This document shows positions 11,581 to 26,300 of a stretch of 64,000 nucleotides of DNA, in pieces; positions within the stretch are counted from its first letter, which is position 1; each line of letters begins with the position of its first letter. The notes under the pieces are model-generated. The model saw nothing but the letters and a program-made list of their open reading frames with translations. It searched no databases and was not told the origin of the DNA. Source of the DNA: Zonotrichia leucophrys gambelii (Eukaryota; Chordata; Aves; Passeriformes; Passerellidae); contig NC_088172.1 of assembly GCF_028769735.1 (NCBI RefSeq), positions 59,179,075 to 59,243,074 on the forward strand, read 5' to 3'. The position numbers and the translations under genes are program-made.

Positions 11581-14500
11581 TTAGAGCAGTGGGGAGGAGG
11601 AGGGGAAGGTGTTGCCTTCCTCCCACTGGCCCTGCTGGAAGCATTGTGGAGTGTAATGGTGTCTGTGCTAGGTGCTGAATTAGTAGGAGAGGCCAGTGTC
11701 AGCACAGCTGGTATTCAGTATGGAGTTACTTGAAATACAAATTGAGCCCCTCTCCATATTTATGTGGATAAATATATTTCATTGGTTTTGTACTTTTAGT
11801 TGCATTCCTTAAAATAGGATCTCATTAGGAGGAACCTGTGGTGGCAGATCCCAGGTCTGGAGGGGGAAGCAAGTAGTTGTCAAGTGCTTCTTGTAAGGAG
11901 CATATTTTGTGGACTTTGAAGTCATTTAATAGCCCTATACTTGATAAATACTGGGTGTGTGCTTGCAGCTGTACTAGGTCTTGCTGAAGCAAATGTGACT
12001 TTTCCCTTTTGCACTTTCCTAATGAAATATTCCATAGGTGCAGCTGTGGTATAAGCATCTCAAGGTATTTGTGCTGTTAATGGAGCTTGCTAGATAACAA
12101 AATTATGCCCAAAAGCTTTCACTTAGTCTGTAGCAAGCACATGCTGGAATGTACTGGATAATTACAATTTTCAGTGTTTCAGAGCAACAGTGGATGTTGG
12201 AAGTGTATTAAGGTTTTAGAGAGGTGGATTGTGAGTAGCAGTAAAGCAATTCTCTGCATTGCTAAAACTCAATGCTATAAAAAGGGATATTTTTGGCACA
12301 GAATCATATATTGATGTGGTGATAGCAAATTTTTTGTTTGCTATGTAAAGGTCTAAAAGTTTGTATGTTATGAGATCTGAGAACAAATTTTAATATGAAA
12401 TTAACATCAGGAACTTCATTCTTTTAAAGATGTGCTTTCAAAACATGGGCTATTGACCTTAGTACCAGGAAGTCATTCCAGTGCCCCTCTTGTTTATGCT
12501 GAGTTCCTCCTTTATATATACATTGGAGAGATACCTGGGTGAAATCCTAACATTAATGAAATCACTGGCAAAACTCTGATCAATTGTAATAGGAGTTTCA
12601 CTAAAGAAGGTGTCTTATTTTGTGTGAGGAGATTTTGTCTTCAATGGCCAAGATGCAAAAGATCCAACAGAACTTGAAAGAGATGGCACAGCATTAGAAG
12701 TCTTTACAGCTTTTTATTTCAAAGCAGTAGCTAGTTTCTTGTTTCAAACTATTGAATTGGTTATAACAGCTGTAACAAAATAAAATTATTTCTTTTTCAA
12801 TAGTATTTTGCCGTTATGCTGAGAGAAAACCAGTCCTTTCCCACCATCTGCTGTTAGTTGAAGAGAACGGAGTGTTTTGAGGGCAATAAAGCTCACTTGG
12901 CTACCAAGAGCCCTCCTATTTACATATATAATCTATCTTGGTCTCAATGTTTAGGAGACTATTTGAATTTCTTATCAAAGTAATAAAGGAAAAAAACCAA
13001 AAGAGAAAGAGACGCCAGCTGATAATGCAACTGTGATAACATGTAATTGGATACTGGCTAACATACTTTGGGAAGAGGAATTTGATATTGAGCCAGGGAG
13101 TCTGGGTATCTGGAAGGATCAGGGAAGTAGATCCCCAACTGATAAAAGCAGTTGTAGAACTGCCAGGAGGAGTTGTGGCAGCTAAGACCAGCCCAAGGTT
13201 TCTTCCAGGATTGCTCTTCCTCAAACCCTCATTAAATCACTGTAACCTCTTATGGAAATCTCTGCACTGCTGCTCTCTCAGTTTCTCATTGGGTGACTCT
13301 GTTTTTCTGGTGTCAGACTGGCACCAAAAGGCCACTCCAGCTGAGATAATGGATGCTCAGCACAGCACTGTGAAGTGTGCAGGTAAATGAATAGCTGCCT
13401 CAGGAAGATATGCTTTTGAAAATGCAATATACTTGTTGTTTATGATTTGTATTGATGACATGTCAGCATAATGCCTGTGGCACTGTGTAGTTAACTCAAA
13501 ACGCGCTGTGGGATATTCTGATTCAAAACATTTTTGTGCCGACTTCTATTTTGCCACTTGCAACAATAAGGATAAACGGAGAAGGCCTGGTCTCCACTTT
13601 CAAACTGGCAGATATTATTTTTCTATTTCACAAAACCAGGGAGGGTATTTTGCTTTCAAATAAAGAAGTCAAAAGAGAGAGCAACTGAATGTCAGTTTGA
13701 GTGTTGGATTCAATTTTATAATTTAAACTTAACCTGTTGCTTCTCCTTTGCCTTTCCAAGAAATGTTGTGCCTAGCAGTGCTAATCCCTTTATGAGGAAA
13801 GACAGCTCACAGAGATAACCTTTGGTCTAGGCTTTTTCCTGCACGTCAGGGCACATAAAACAGATGTCTCCATCAGAGAGTTTAGTCCCCATAAGACCCT
13901 ATACCATGAGGAGTGATAAGAGCTTTTGGTTCTGGTGCCTTCTTCATTCTTTCTTGAAAACAAATTCTTCCTCTTGCTGATTTGCTGTGAATACCAACTT
14001 GGAAATACTCTTTTTCTTCATACTTTTTTCATCTTTTGAAAGTCAGTCAACCAAGCTCTCTGGTTTTTTTTAAGAGCAGTGGAATACAAGGTTGCTAGAA
14101 TTTCCCTGTAATGATGCTGTCTTCCTTTTCTGGATATGAAAAGAATGACAGTCTCTAAGGAGAAAGAAAATGTGAAAATTGATGTGGAAAAAGAAAAGGT
14201 GTTGCACATGAGCGCTTAAGGGACTTTTATTACATGGAATGAAATATACTACACTACACATGTTGGCTACCATTTTCTACAATTAGGCGAAAACCTCTTA
14301 TTTTTAGTGTATCTTAGAGCAAATGACATTTTACAGAAGTAGGTAATTAGTTTAACTTAGTCTGATGCTGTGTAGAAATCTGTGTAAATTAGTGCTGATT
14401 GTATAAAGTGCTGTGCAAACAGGAGCAGAGTGGAGGGATCGGGACACAGAAGTGGAGCACGGGGTCACTGCTGGATGTGGCACACGGCCAAGGGACAGAG

Positions 14501-17500
14501 GGAACAGTTAGTGCCCAGGGCAAAGGAGTTTGAGTCAGATTGTCTCCTTCCAGACCTGGGTTGAACTGTTCCAGTTTTGGCCCTGGGCTATGCTCCTTCA
14601 GGATTTTTTTCCCTTCAGAGGTGGCATTGTGGAGGAGAGGGTGCTCGGTGCTGGAGCACCCAGCCCTGCTTCCTGCACCTTCCTGGGTCACCCTCTTGTC
14701 GTTTGGAATCTGTGCTAGTAGCTTTTCCTTCATGCAGCAGCCCATGCTTTCTTTTTTACTCAGCCTGTTGTGGCAATATTAGTGGCCATAAAGTACATGC
14801 TGTGTTTCGACTTATGGAGGTTCAAAAACACAGGAGGAATAGGAATTACTTTGAATTTACACCCAGTAAAGTGATTTGTCATGATACCTGTTTTAACATT
14901 GGATGCTGCTAACATTTTTTGTCTTGATGATTGCTTGGTACAGCTGATGATTAATGAACCACCTGGCATTATTAGTGGTGGGAGGAGGAGGAAGGTGCTT
15001 GTGGCTGCAGGGATGCTGAGGTGGCTTTGCAAGGGTCTGGATTCCATGTTTTTCACTGACAAAATGGGCAATAGGAAGAAACTGGGTTTCCTATGTTCAA
15101 GTCTAAAAGTCAGATTTCTACTATAAAAACATGTTCTCCATTAAAATATATGCGGACATGTTGTGTGATAAAGAGATACGAAGGGGTTTTATTTCTATTT
15201 ATTTAATTGGCAGGGAAAAATTAAAACACTTTTTCGGCACAAGGGCTCCCAACACAGACTTCTGTTATTGAAAATAATGACATTAAAAATAAAAGGAGCT
15301 ACCAGTGCCCTCTCCTACCACAGTGCAGTTGCTGTTGTGTGGGTCAGGTGTGGGCACGGTGGCTCTGCTTTCATCTTCTTGAGGCAAGGGTAACACTTTT
15401 CCTGGCTTATGGTAATAGCACAGCTTTCTTGTCTACTGCCGTGTTTTGAAACACAGACTCAAAATGTACCAGGTTTATTTGAACTAAGATTAGTATAATA
15501 AAATAATTGATGGTGTAGATTCCAATGACACCTGTATAAGCATTTTTGAGCTGCATACTAGTTTTAGAGGCATGTTTCCTATGAAGAGCTGTAGAGTGGG
15601 GATTGTATAACCTATCTGGAAAACAGTTCTAAGGAGGGTGTAGTTGGAAAACTGGATGAACAAGCTTAAGAGTATAATACAACAATGATTTATAAATCAC
15701 ATTTTCAGGCTTTTTAATGGAAAGCCATACAATAAATTGGAGAACTGATTTCCAATATCCATGTCACAATCTGAGTGCAATCTGCTTGGAGTGCTGTTGC
15801 AGATCTGCTCTCCTTCAAGCCCATTAGACTTTGGTGATTTGACTTCCCTGTGGCCCTGCATGGACATAGGGATATGCTCTTGACATCAGTTCGCATCATC
15901 AGGCCTCCAGATGAAGATATGTCATTTCGTGTGTGTGGGTAAACATACACCATGAAGGTTACAAGCATGGTAATACAGTTATCTAGAATATGATCATTTT
16001 ATGTTTCATTATTGTCACTGTATTTATAATGATATACAGTGCTTTTTGCTCTTTGTAGGTTACAGCCTACTAATATTTAATCTCACAGTGTTCTCCACCT
16101 GGACTGTATTCTTTGTGTGTGGGAGTGTGTGTAAAGGAGATTAGGTAACTGTTTAATATAATAATAAAAGCAATGCTTTGAAAGCTTTGCAGCAAGCGTG
16201 ATGAGAGCTGATGGATGATAGTGGGAACAGTACCATGCTTGTTACAATATTAAATTGAGAGTACATGAGCAATCTCTTGGTTGTGAGATGCTCCTAACCC
16301 TCTCACCTGCAACTGAAGGTGCTTTGTGCAGTGCTGATAGGTATGATGAAAACAAAAGATAAAGGGTCTACTTTCTGCACTGTTTACATAAAAACTTGAG
16401 GAGCCTAAGGCACGAGTTTATTTATAGTGGAGCAGTGTGTGGCCTGCAGGGTTTTAAGAAAAAAGGAAAATGCATCTTTTGTTGTTCTTTCATAAGTTCA
16501 GATGAGTTGAGCCTCCTGCCCCTTTCAATGCCAGCAGCAGGCTGACCCTGCTCTGCAGTGGTTGCTCTTTGCTTGACTGCAACCCCAGCACAACTTGATG
16601 GAGGAAATAGGAGAGCTCATTGCACCATGGTGGCGCTGGTAAAAGTTGTCAGCGAGTGCACATCCACAGCTGGAGCTGGGATGAAAACATGTGCTAGAGC
16701 TGATTTCATAGCATTACATCACACTTCAGAAAAAAAAGGACATTTTAGGCTTTTAAAGAATTCTGCTTGCCAGAGCAATATTTTGTGAGTCACAGTGTAT
16801 ACCTTTAGAAATGATATGTCAGAATAGAAATGCTGAAGAATCTGTGGGGTTTACACATTTTACACTTGCAGGGATGTTTGGTTGTTTGTGTTCTGCCTGT
16901 TTATTATCTGTTTGTTCATATCTGTTACAATTCTGAAACATTTTCCTTCTCTTTTGATTCTGTGCTTGCTGTTTTCTAGCAGACACGTGCCGCTCAGGCA
17001 AAAGGGGTTTTTACACCAGAAATTTCTAGTGCGATCCTAGGGATGGAGTGCAGATTGAAAATTCTTATTTTCTGTTGCTAAATTAGGAGTCATCTCCTTT
17101 ACCATCCGTGTCAGACATGCTTCATATTGTTATCAATATCATTGCATAGACTTAACACAGCCTTCAGTTAAACAGAATAATATTAAATGCCTTGGAGCTT
17201 TGTGGTTGGCCACTTTAGGGCAGTACCTCTGAAAGCTGATGATAAATCCTTTGCATTTGAACTTCAGTTTATAATCCCCAAGGATGAAAATAAGAAAAAT
17301 CCTATTTTATAAATAAATGTGTTTGTATTCATACATAATATCCACCAACACTTGGAGGTTGTGATTTCCACTGCATTATTAGGTTTCTTTCCCACCTTAG
17401 AATTCATAAATAACCATTGTAAAACAGGAAGAGGTGTGGGCATGTTGTCAGTTGTGATTCCTGTCTTCAAGTTTCCATCTTCAAGATGATTGTTTGTTTA

Positions 17501-19985
17501 CGCTTTAAAAGCACGATCCTTCAGAGTATTTTTGGTGATATATGTTTTAAATTGTACTTCAAAACCAAAGAACCTGGTAGGGAGAGGAAATTTTTCTTCT
17601 GAGGTTTGGGGGAAAGATCTGTTTTGTTTCTTGTTTAATCAGTGGAGACTGCTCTGTTGTAGGTAGCACAAAATGACTGCCCCTCCTTAATCACTGTTGT
17701 CCTCTCTAGTTACACTTACCTTTATTTTGAGAGGTTTGCAATGAGGCAAGAAATGGATTCTAATCCTGTGCAGTCCTGCTCCACTGTGTTGCCATGTACT
17801 GATGTGCTGAATTGAAGGGAAAACGGGATGTTTCAGTGCAGTGAGGTGTACTGTTTCCTGCTCAGCCCAAACCCAGCAATGCATTGTTTAGATTTTGTGT
17901 CAGGGAGTGAGTATATATGTGCAGATGGATAAACTTTATAAAACCTAAACTTTGTAAAACCTAATCTTTGCATGATAGCTGTCTAAACTCAGGAAGTTAA
18001 CAGGGAACATAAGGTCAAGGACCTCACCAAAATCACTGGCACGATGGTGATGATAAAAAATAGCTTCATACCACATGTGGTGTGTGGTCACACATAAATG
18101 AGAAGGGAAAGGGATCCTTCTGCATATCCTTGTTATCCTAGTCGTGATGAGTCTCACTGGGTTTGTTTAGTGTGGAGTTTGAGTTCCTAAATACCAAAAG
18201 TAGGAGGAAAAAAAAAGAGGTGAATGTTCTCAGTGTTGCTTTTTCTCTCTGTTGGAATGGTACTTGCTTCAAGTAATCTTTGCCAAGTTACTTGTGGGTT
18301 TTTAACCTTGTCTCAAGTGTACATAGAATACAAGAGATTTGTACAAATCTTCATTTTTCATCTGCCAAACCTAATAACAACTACTGCAGAATGCTTACAG
18401 ATAGTTAATTATTTTATAAACTGCCAAGAAAGAGAGAGGAAAGGGGGATAAAAAGGTATGTTAACTGCTGCTGACCATTTTGCCTTTCTGTTGCTGGGGG
18501 AGCTTTGAACAGTTTACAAAACCAAAAAATGTTAAAAAAGCAAGGCGGAGGTTTTTCTCAGACTGATGCCTGTCTTAGGAAAGTACCTTTCATATACAGT
18601 GGAAACAGAGGATGGCAGGGGATGGAGGTGCAGTGAGTCAGTATCCAGAGTTGTATTCTGTGGCCAGAAAAGTGGGAGGAGTCCCAGCTGAGAAGAGTGA
18701 CTTGCAACTGCTAGGAAGAGGGATTTAGAAGGATCATGTGAAAGGAAGAATTGCCGCCTTCATGGCAGGAAATGGCTGGAGCACGCACTGGGACCTTGGC
18801 TGGGGAAGGTCAGTGTGCAGGCTGGCTTCCTGGAGACCCAGAGGAGGTGGCTGAATGGTGTGGACGTCAGGGAGCACGTGGGAAATAAATAATGGAGATT
18901 TAAGCTTGGTTTAGAAATGAAAAGACTTATCTCAGGCACCGAATAGGGATGTCACAGTACAAAGTAAGCCTTCATGTCTAGTTGGTCACACCTTGTTTTG
19001 CTTTTGCTTAGAGACAAATGTAGGCTGTAGGTGGGTAACCATTGATGTGTGTGAGTCATGTAAAACCAAACCATCAAGGTATTGCCAGCAGATGCTTTGA
19101 ATGGGTAATTGGTAGCAGAGGGCTGGTTAGCTGCAACAAGCTGGGCATGAGAGTGCAATTTACTGTTTTCCTGGAGACAGTCTGATGCCCTGTTTTCCTG
19201 TTCACATGTAACTCCTTCTGAGCCAGCCCTTGCATCTCTCAAGCTTTGAAGAGATTGCCATATCTGAAAATACATGATTTTCCTTTCCATTTGAAAGAGT
19301 CATACAGTAAAATCCTTGTTTTCTTTCAAATCCTAATTCTCTGTGAATGAAGGAGCTTATTTACTACACATCCTTTGTTTTGAAATTGATAATGGTGCAG
19401 ACTGTGAAAAGTGATGCAACATCTTGCTCAGAGAGCTCTCTGCTGGTTTGGCGTTGCTTCAGATGCAGCCTGGTAGAGAGGCTGTCCTACCACTGTTGCT
19501 GGGCTTATGGGGCGGTGTTCCCTGAGACTGCTGGCCACTTTTTTCATCTGAGAAGCAGAGTCTGTGAGGAAACTCCTTCCATCTGAGACTTTCTTTTCAT
19601 GTTACTGCCACTTTTACAACTAGGTGGGATGTTTTTCTTTGGCATGACAACTGTCCTGACAAATGGTTAGTTAGCAGGATGTTGTCCTTTTGATGTTCAT
19701 GTCACTATGCATAAAGAAGTTGCTCAAGGGCTTTACTTGCCATCCAAGTCCAAGTGTCTTTATCTACGATTGTTTTCTTTCAGCCTGTGGTTCAGGGCTT
19801 GTGTCAGTGAGAATCAACTGACAGGTTTTGTAGAGACACAATTTTTTTTTGTGAGCTTCATTAACACTGGGGTTCTGCCAGCTTCTGCTTTTTATGACCT
19901 CTTTAGCCATATGGGGATTTTCAAATTGTTTTGTGCCTCAGTTTGAGGTGCATCTGTGATGTGCAACACTTGAGTAACCAATTCA

Positions 19986-20370
19986 GTCTCCAATAAAAGC
20001 CACATAGAATCACAGACCATCTAAGTTGGAAGAGACCCGTAAGGATCATTTAGTCCAACTTCCTGCTTCTCACAGGGTATCTAAAACTGAACCATAAGAC
20101 AAAAATCATTGTCAGATGCTCCTTGAACTTTCATGGGCTTTGTACTGTGACCAATTCCATGGAGAGCCTGTTTCAGTGATGGACCACAATCTAGAACGTT
20201 TTCCTAATGTCCCATCTGAACTTCCTGTGATGCAGCTTCATTCCATGTCCTCATGTCTCTTATCAGTGGGCAGAACCATTGGACTGACAGCAGCCACAGG
20301 ATTAAGCACTTCCTTGAAACAAGCACATGACATCCTCATGTCCCCCCTTCAGAAAAATATGAGCTTGAAA
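19986..20370 (-). repeat. CR1 LINE fragment, - strand
   Basis: The + strand shows the reverse complement of a CR1 3' end: 'agaatcacagaccatctaag', then 'ttggaagagacccgtaagga' and 'tccaacttcctgcttctcac', followed by decayed ORF2 sequence to the block around 20340 ('catgtccccccttcag'). The element is 5'-truncated and interrupted by point changes. The open frame that crosses it at 20116-20520 on the + strand is antisense to CR1 and is not a gene. Its 5' boundary is approximate. Confidence 0.8.
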
Positions 20371-23300
20371 TACCTGGGAGATATGGCAGCCACACTGTTA
20401 TTGAAGCCCAGACTCTGTAGGATGTGTTCTGTTGATAGGCAGAAATATTCCTCTTCTATTTGTGTAAGAGGCCTATTTAGCCTAATTAGGAAGTGCTTTG
20501 GCAATGATGAAGCAGTGTGAGCACACAGGAACGCAAAAAGCCCTTCTTTACTGTACACAGATAAAGGGAAATGAGTAAATAAAATACGGAATCCCAGAGT
20601 GGAAAGGATTATAAGCTGGCAAGTGATAACAGTTCTTATTGCTAGGTTGATATCCCTAATTGATATAAACATGAAGCCCTGTGCAATCTGTGGTACTTAA
20701 AAGACACGCATCTAAATAATATTTAAATAGATTCTTCATTTTTTAAGACCCACTGGGGTGTAATTGTATTCAACTTAATTAAATGAACTGAAACCCCTTG
20801 GTAACTGTGCTTTACTGTTCCTAAATAAAACACTCTCCAAAGAGACATGAGGAAGCTTAGTTAAGGCAATAAAAAACCTGAGCCCAGCACCATGAAGTTT
20901 TGCATGAGCAATATTATATTTAGTTCATCTGTATGCTACCTGCAGTGGTTGAGACTGTACTAACAGTGCCATACCTCTGTAAAGAGTCAAAAGCTGAGGC
21001 TTCCCTGAAGTGTTTTAGGGCAGAGTCAGCCTTTCTGGTTTCAGATTTGTATGAATGCGGGGTGTCTGCTTAACCTGGTTTATTAATGCTACCCCTCTGT
21101 GCCGGCGCAGAGCACGTGTTCCCTGCAGGAGTGAGGGTTTGCAGGGACAGCACAGGCAGGCAGGATGGGCGGCATTGGTGAGGGGGAGCCTGGGCACAGC
21201 TTGCGTACGGGAGCTACAGGAAATAATTTCTTCTGCTGCTAAGATTACATGGATTGCTGCCATGCTCAATTACAGTTGTTTCCTTTCCTGGTAAAAGATG
21301 ACCTGTCAGGAAGCAGTAGGAGTGAAGAAAAGGTTAGTCCCTGCTTATGTAGAAGTGTTGGGTGTATCCTCTAGGCTGCAAGCTGCTGAATTTCTAGTAG
21401 GAAAAACCAGAAACATATCAGAGTTTGAGAAAGCAGTTTAAACATCAGCATTCTAGCTTTCCATGGCTGGCAGCTGGGCTGCCCTCTGCACCTGCAGCAG
21501 TGAATCAAGGGCTGCATCTCTGGGACACACAGTGCCCTGTGCTGCTGGGCACCTCAACCAGGATTGCTGGTGTCCATACCTACTCCCAAAAAAGAGGAGC
21601 AATCTTGTCATGCCTTGGTGTGCACAGCAGTGTTTTTTCACGCTTTGTAAAAACAGTTTGAAGTGAAGGCAAATATTTGACATTTCCTTTGCCCTTTCTG
21701 AAATCTTAACATGGATAGCAGGAGAGCACCTTCCTCTTGGAAGTCAGCATCCAAAGTGGCTGTACAAGTGGGAGTAAATAATTGTGCTTGCTGTCACACC
21801 CAGCTTCCTAAGAGCAGCATTTCTGAAGGCTGGGACTGTCACTGCCGAGCTGGGTGATGATGCAAGGTGTATGCTGCCCTGTAGCTCTTGCCCTGCAAGT
21901 GCAGATGAGGTAATGGGCTCATCCAGCCATGAGAAACGTGGAGCAGACGACTGCAGCCCTGCTGGGCTTTCCCAGCCCTGCAGAGTGGGAGAGAGAGGAC
22001 TGTGCTCTCTCCTCTGCCTCTCAGTAGTTGTGGTTGAGGGGAAGGTCCCATGCAGGATTTAGCTGCTGGGATGGTAAGAAATGAGGGAAGGCATGGAGTG
22101 TTCCCCTATACTGGTGCATCTCCAAAGCCAGTACTGCTGGGGGAAATTGCTGTCCATAGGGACCTGCCCAGGATCCTGGGCCTGGATGTCACAGTAAAGC
22201 ATCAAGGAGTGCACAATAGTACACTGAAGAGGCAAGGGGGAGGGGCAGGGGGAACAGAAAGAAGGATGAGAAGTTTTTTGAGTGAACTTTACTTTTTCTG
22301 GACAAGGTATGCCCTCCTTCTGCCAAACTGTCCAGGGGAAAAGCATTGCACAGTTCAATTTAAAGGCAGTCATTCTCTCCTGCCTTGACACTTTAAAAGT
22401 AATTTTATTAGTGAAACTAGCAGATAACCATTACCAAAGGTTGCTTTCTCTGAGCAACTTTAACACCTTGGGGAAATACTGTAAACAAGACTTGCTGAGA
22501 TTACACACTTGACCTGAGATCTGTTTGACTACTCAGTTTGTTTTGCCTTTAAATATCCAAATATTTTTTACATGTTTTTTGTTTAGATTTTTTCAGGCTA
22601 CTCTTAATGATTACTCACACCTCAGTTATGTAGACCCATTTATCACAGAAGATTTGGATTTGTCATACTGTGCTACCACTAAATATAAGGAAAAGAGCTT
22701 TAATGAGACTTCCTTCACTATTGCAGCTGATATGGTTAACTCCCTGAAATATTTATTTCAACATCTACTTGAGATGTTTGCCTTTTGCCTATCTATTTCA
22801 TTAGACACTAACTTATCTCAGACATGAAGCCACCCCCGTAATATATGCTAAATTTCCCAAATCTGAAACAGGAAATTCACCTCCATCTCCTTAATGGTAT
22901 TTTTATCAGATATATGTACATTTCTTAACCCTTGCCATTCTGTTGTTTACCATTTGTTTCTGCTCCAAGTCTCAGGCTAGAACCCACGGCAGCTGGTACA
23001 CATGAAGTGACAGTTTTCACTTAATGTGAGAAGAAGTCTCAGCAGAGTGTGCAAAAGGAGGAGGCAGTAAGAGCAAGGGAGAAAAAACTAATGAGAGGTG
23101 ATGTCAGGTGCAGCTATTACATGGCCTAAACTTGTTCTGCTTTACAAGCTGACAATGGCAACTTGTAGCTGACTGATGACCAGTCTGGTGGATGGTGGTG
23201 GCCTTTTAGGTATCAGAGTAGACAAGGGTTTTGAGTTACATTTTGATGAGCTTAGTGCAGAGCTCCTCAGGGAAAGGAGGATAGAGGATAATATACGGTT

Positions 23301-26300
23301 ATTAGGGAAGCTGGACATTAAGGGTGCTTTGAACTGACTGTCATGAATAAAATTTGCATATATTCTTGTCTGTTAAGACCTGGTTCTACTTGTGATAAAT
23401 ACCAAATTTTAAAGTATGTTGGAAAGTACATTTGCATAGATGCAACTTTTTTGTTAGCATTCATATATTTTTATTATTTCCATAGAGGACTTCCTTGGTT
23501 GCAAACCGCAGAGGGGGATCCCAGTAGTGTGCTTTTAAATTTATTTTAATTTACAGAAGGAAAAGGAGAAATCACATTCAGAATGTTTTTTCCAGAGATG
23601 CTTTGCCAAACCTTCTTGACAAAGACTTTGGGGCTTTACAGTAAAAAGAAGGGAGTGGAAAAACTGTGGTGCTACTGGTAAAGGAAACACTTTAATTTCA
23701 GAATTTTGAAAAGAGTAAGAGGGGTTTTTGATGTAAAGATTGGGCTAAGTTTTATATATATATAGATAAAAATGGGGAAAAAAACCTTGGAAAACTCTGT
23801 GGTTTAATATGATTTTTTGGGTCTAGAGTGACTGTGCTCTGAACTTGGTGGGTTGTATTAGTTATTTCAGATAACTGCTGCAAAATCTTTGATATCAAAG
23901 TATACCATTGTGCTTTCTGCTTATTGTACAGAATCTATAAGTCTTTTAACCATGCTACAGAGAGCTTGACACAGTAGTATCACATCTATTTTTGTAACTG
24001 TCTGTAAAGCCACATAGTTTAATGACTCAACCCTCAGATGCCATAAAAATTAATGGAAAGACTATTGAATCAATCTGGTCTGTATGTTCTTTTTGTTCTC
24101 ACAGTGTCTGGCTATAGAGAGGTCAAGGGAACCATGACAACTTTTCAGCATCCTCAAAAATAGCTGTTCTCAATATAAAAATGTCATGACTTGTACGCTG
24201 AGTATTTTATGCCTTCTTCTGAATATCAAGGGAAGCGCTGGCTGCCTGGCCTTGCACTTCTGTCTCACTCACATTTCTGACCCTGCTGACTGTCAAGACA
24301 GGCTTTGAACCTGTCATTGCATGGATAGTAGAATTGTTAACTCTGCTGAATGGAAGATTGTCCTTGCTGAGCCCTAGGAATAGAAAGGAGTATTTCTCAA
24401 GCAGCTTGTTGGGTTCATTTTCAATGCAAGCATTTTGAAGCTGTGCCAGAAGGCAAAATATCAGCCCTATTCCTAGAAGAAATACATTGGAAGCAAGAGG
24501 GTCAGAAATATGCAACAGAATTATACTGGAGCTCTGCAGGTTTTCCTACAGATGCCTATCCTCACTGTGTATTACTGTAGTAAACTGAGACGCAAGCTCT
24601 AGCCAGAGAGATGGATGCAGGTTTAACTCTTGTGTTTGGAAAAGGTTTGGATCTGATTTCAGTCTGCCTCCTTAGAAAGAGCTGTGAAGGAACCTGGAAT
24701 ACTGTGTCTCAGGTTTATCAAGTGCAGCCTGAATTCAGGTATTAGTATATTTTGGAATGCAGGGAGTTCTGCAATGAGTCCAAGGTCGCTTACAGAAGGA
24801 TGCAAAATTTCTCAAGCTTTTGTGAGCTCTTATGATTAGTAAAAATATCTAAAAAGGAGTGGCATCTTAGTCAAAGTTATCCCATGAAAATCTGATCATT
24901 CCCTGCATTTATTAGGCACAAATATATTTTCCTACAGATGTTCTCTTTTCACTGCTTTTTTGTCCCTCGTCCCTCTTGCCTGTCTCCCCTCCCCAAATAA
25001 GCCTGTTTGCTCTGGCTCACATTCTGACTTTCATTTATGTACTTCTTTGAGCTGTCCAAACCAAAGGTATTATTGAAATGCAAGGTCATGTTCCACAAAT
25101 TTTTAGTAGGCGTCCCTGTTAAAATCTAACTGCCAGAAATAAACTGCTAATGTTTACAGTGACTCTCCACACAGTAGTCCTGTGTTTCAGGAATGGAAAT
25201 GGATTTTTCTCATCTTAGCTTGTAAAGGTCAAAAAATGTGCCTTTGCCAGGGCATGATTGCTGTGTGTTGTGAAATAGCACCTTTCCTTCACCAGTGCCA
25301 TTTCCACATTCACTCATATCTTATTAGGAAAAAAAATCAGATTGTCTTCCAGTTTCTGACCTATTCCTAAGATCCCAGATGATGCATGTGCTGTGGCCAT
25401 AGCTGCAGAGGCTTTTAAGTTTTGAGCTTGTCTAGTTGCATTGTGTGCTGTAACCTGCATTGCCTGTGCAGATGGAGACCCATCTGTCTCGCTGAACAAA
25501 CAGACTTGTAGCATCCACATCTTTCTACATTTCTGAGATTCATGCAGTTATGTGAATTTTACCCAGGGGCTGGGAAAGTGAGCACATATATGCAGTAATC
25601 AAGACCTTTTTCCTGACATTCCTAATATCTGCCAGAATAGGAGGAGGATTTGCTGGAATATGCTGCTTTGTAATATTTTTCAGATTCTGAGACAGAAAAG
25701 TACAGAGTAAAATAGTTGTATTTTTGGAAGATTTTTCTAAAAATCTTGTTCTGCATAGAAACTTATGCAGAAAGTATGCATGCTCTGCTAGTGCTTAATA
25801 TTTAGGTACACATGCAGGTTCATCAAATATATTTGTTACTTAGCAAAGTCTGTTATTCCTCCTTAGCTATTGGTGTTTTTATTTTATTATATTATTAAAC
25901 TATGAATATATTTTTACTTAATTTTACAGCCAGCAGAGCTCTCTAGCAAAACATTTTTCTCTTTTACGCTTTCAGATGTCAAATACAGAGGATTCTGCCA
26001 AGGCGTTAAACTAACTGATGTGCAGTGACCGATAAATTCTAACTTTATAATAAGTGCCAAATCATTCCAACTTTTCTTTGTAGTCGCTCCATTAGCAGGA
26101 ATCCCAGTGGATTCCTTTGGTATTCACATGCATATCAGAACTAATTCTCTGGGAATTTCAGGGCAATTCGTCATTTTGCTCTGTGTTTTATGATGCCAAA
26201 AAATGTTGCATGCATACATTATAAAATGGAAATTTAGGAACACGCATCACAGCTGAAAATAGAAATCTGAGAGAACTTCTGTTTTCATTAGGCTATTAAA

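Noticed and set aside
17934..17968. Short direct repeat 'aaactttgtaaaaccta' type, about two copies
   Set aside because: Two imperfect copies of a 17-19 bp AT-rich word are within what is expected by chance or local slippage, and no larger structure surrounds them.
20116..20520. 134-codon + strand ORF
   Set aside because: Most of it is antisense to a CR1 fragment; the frame has no protein-like features.
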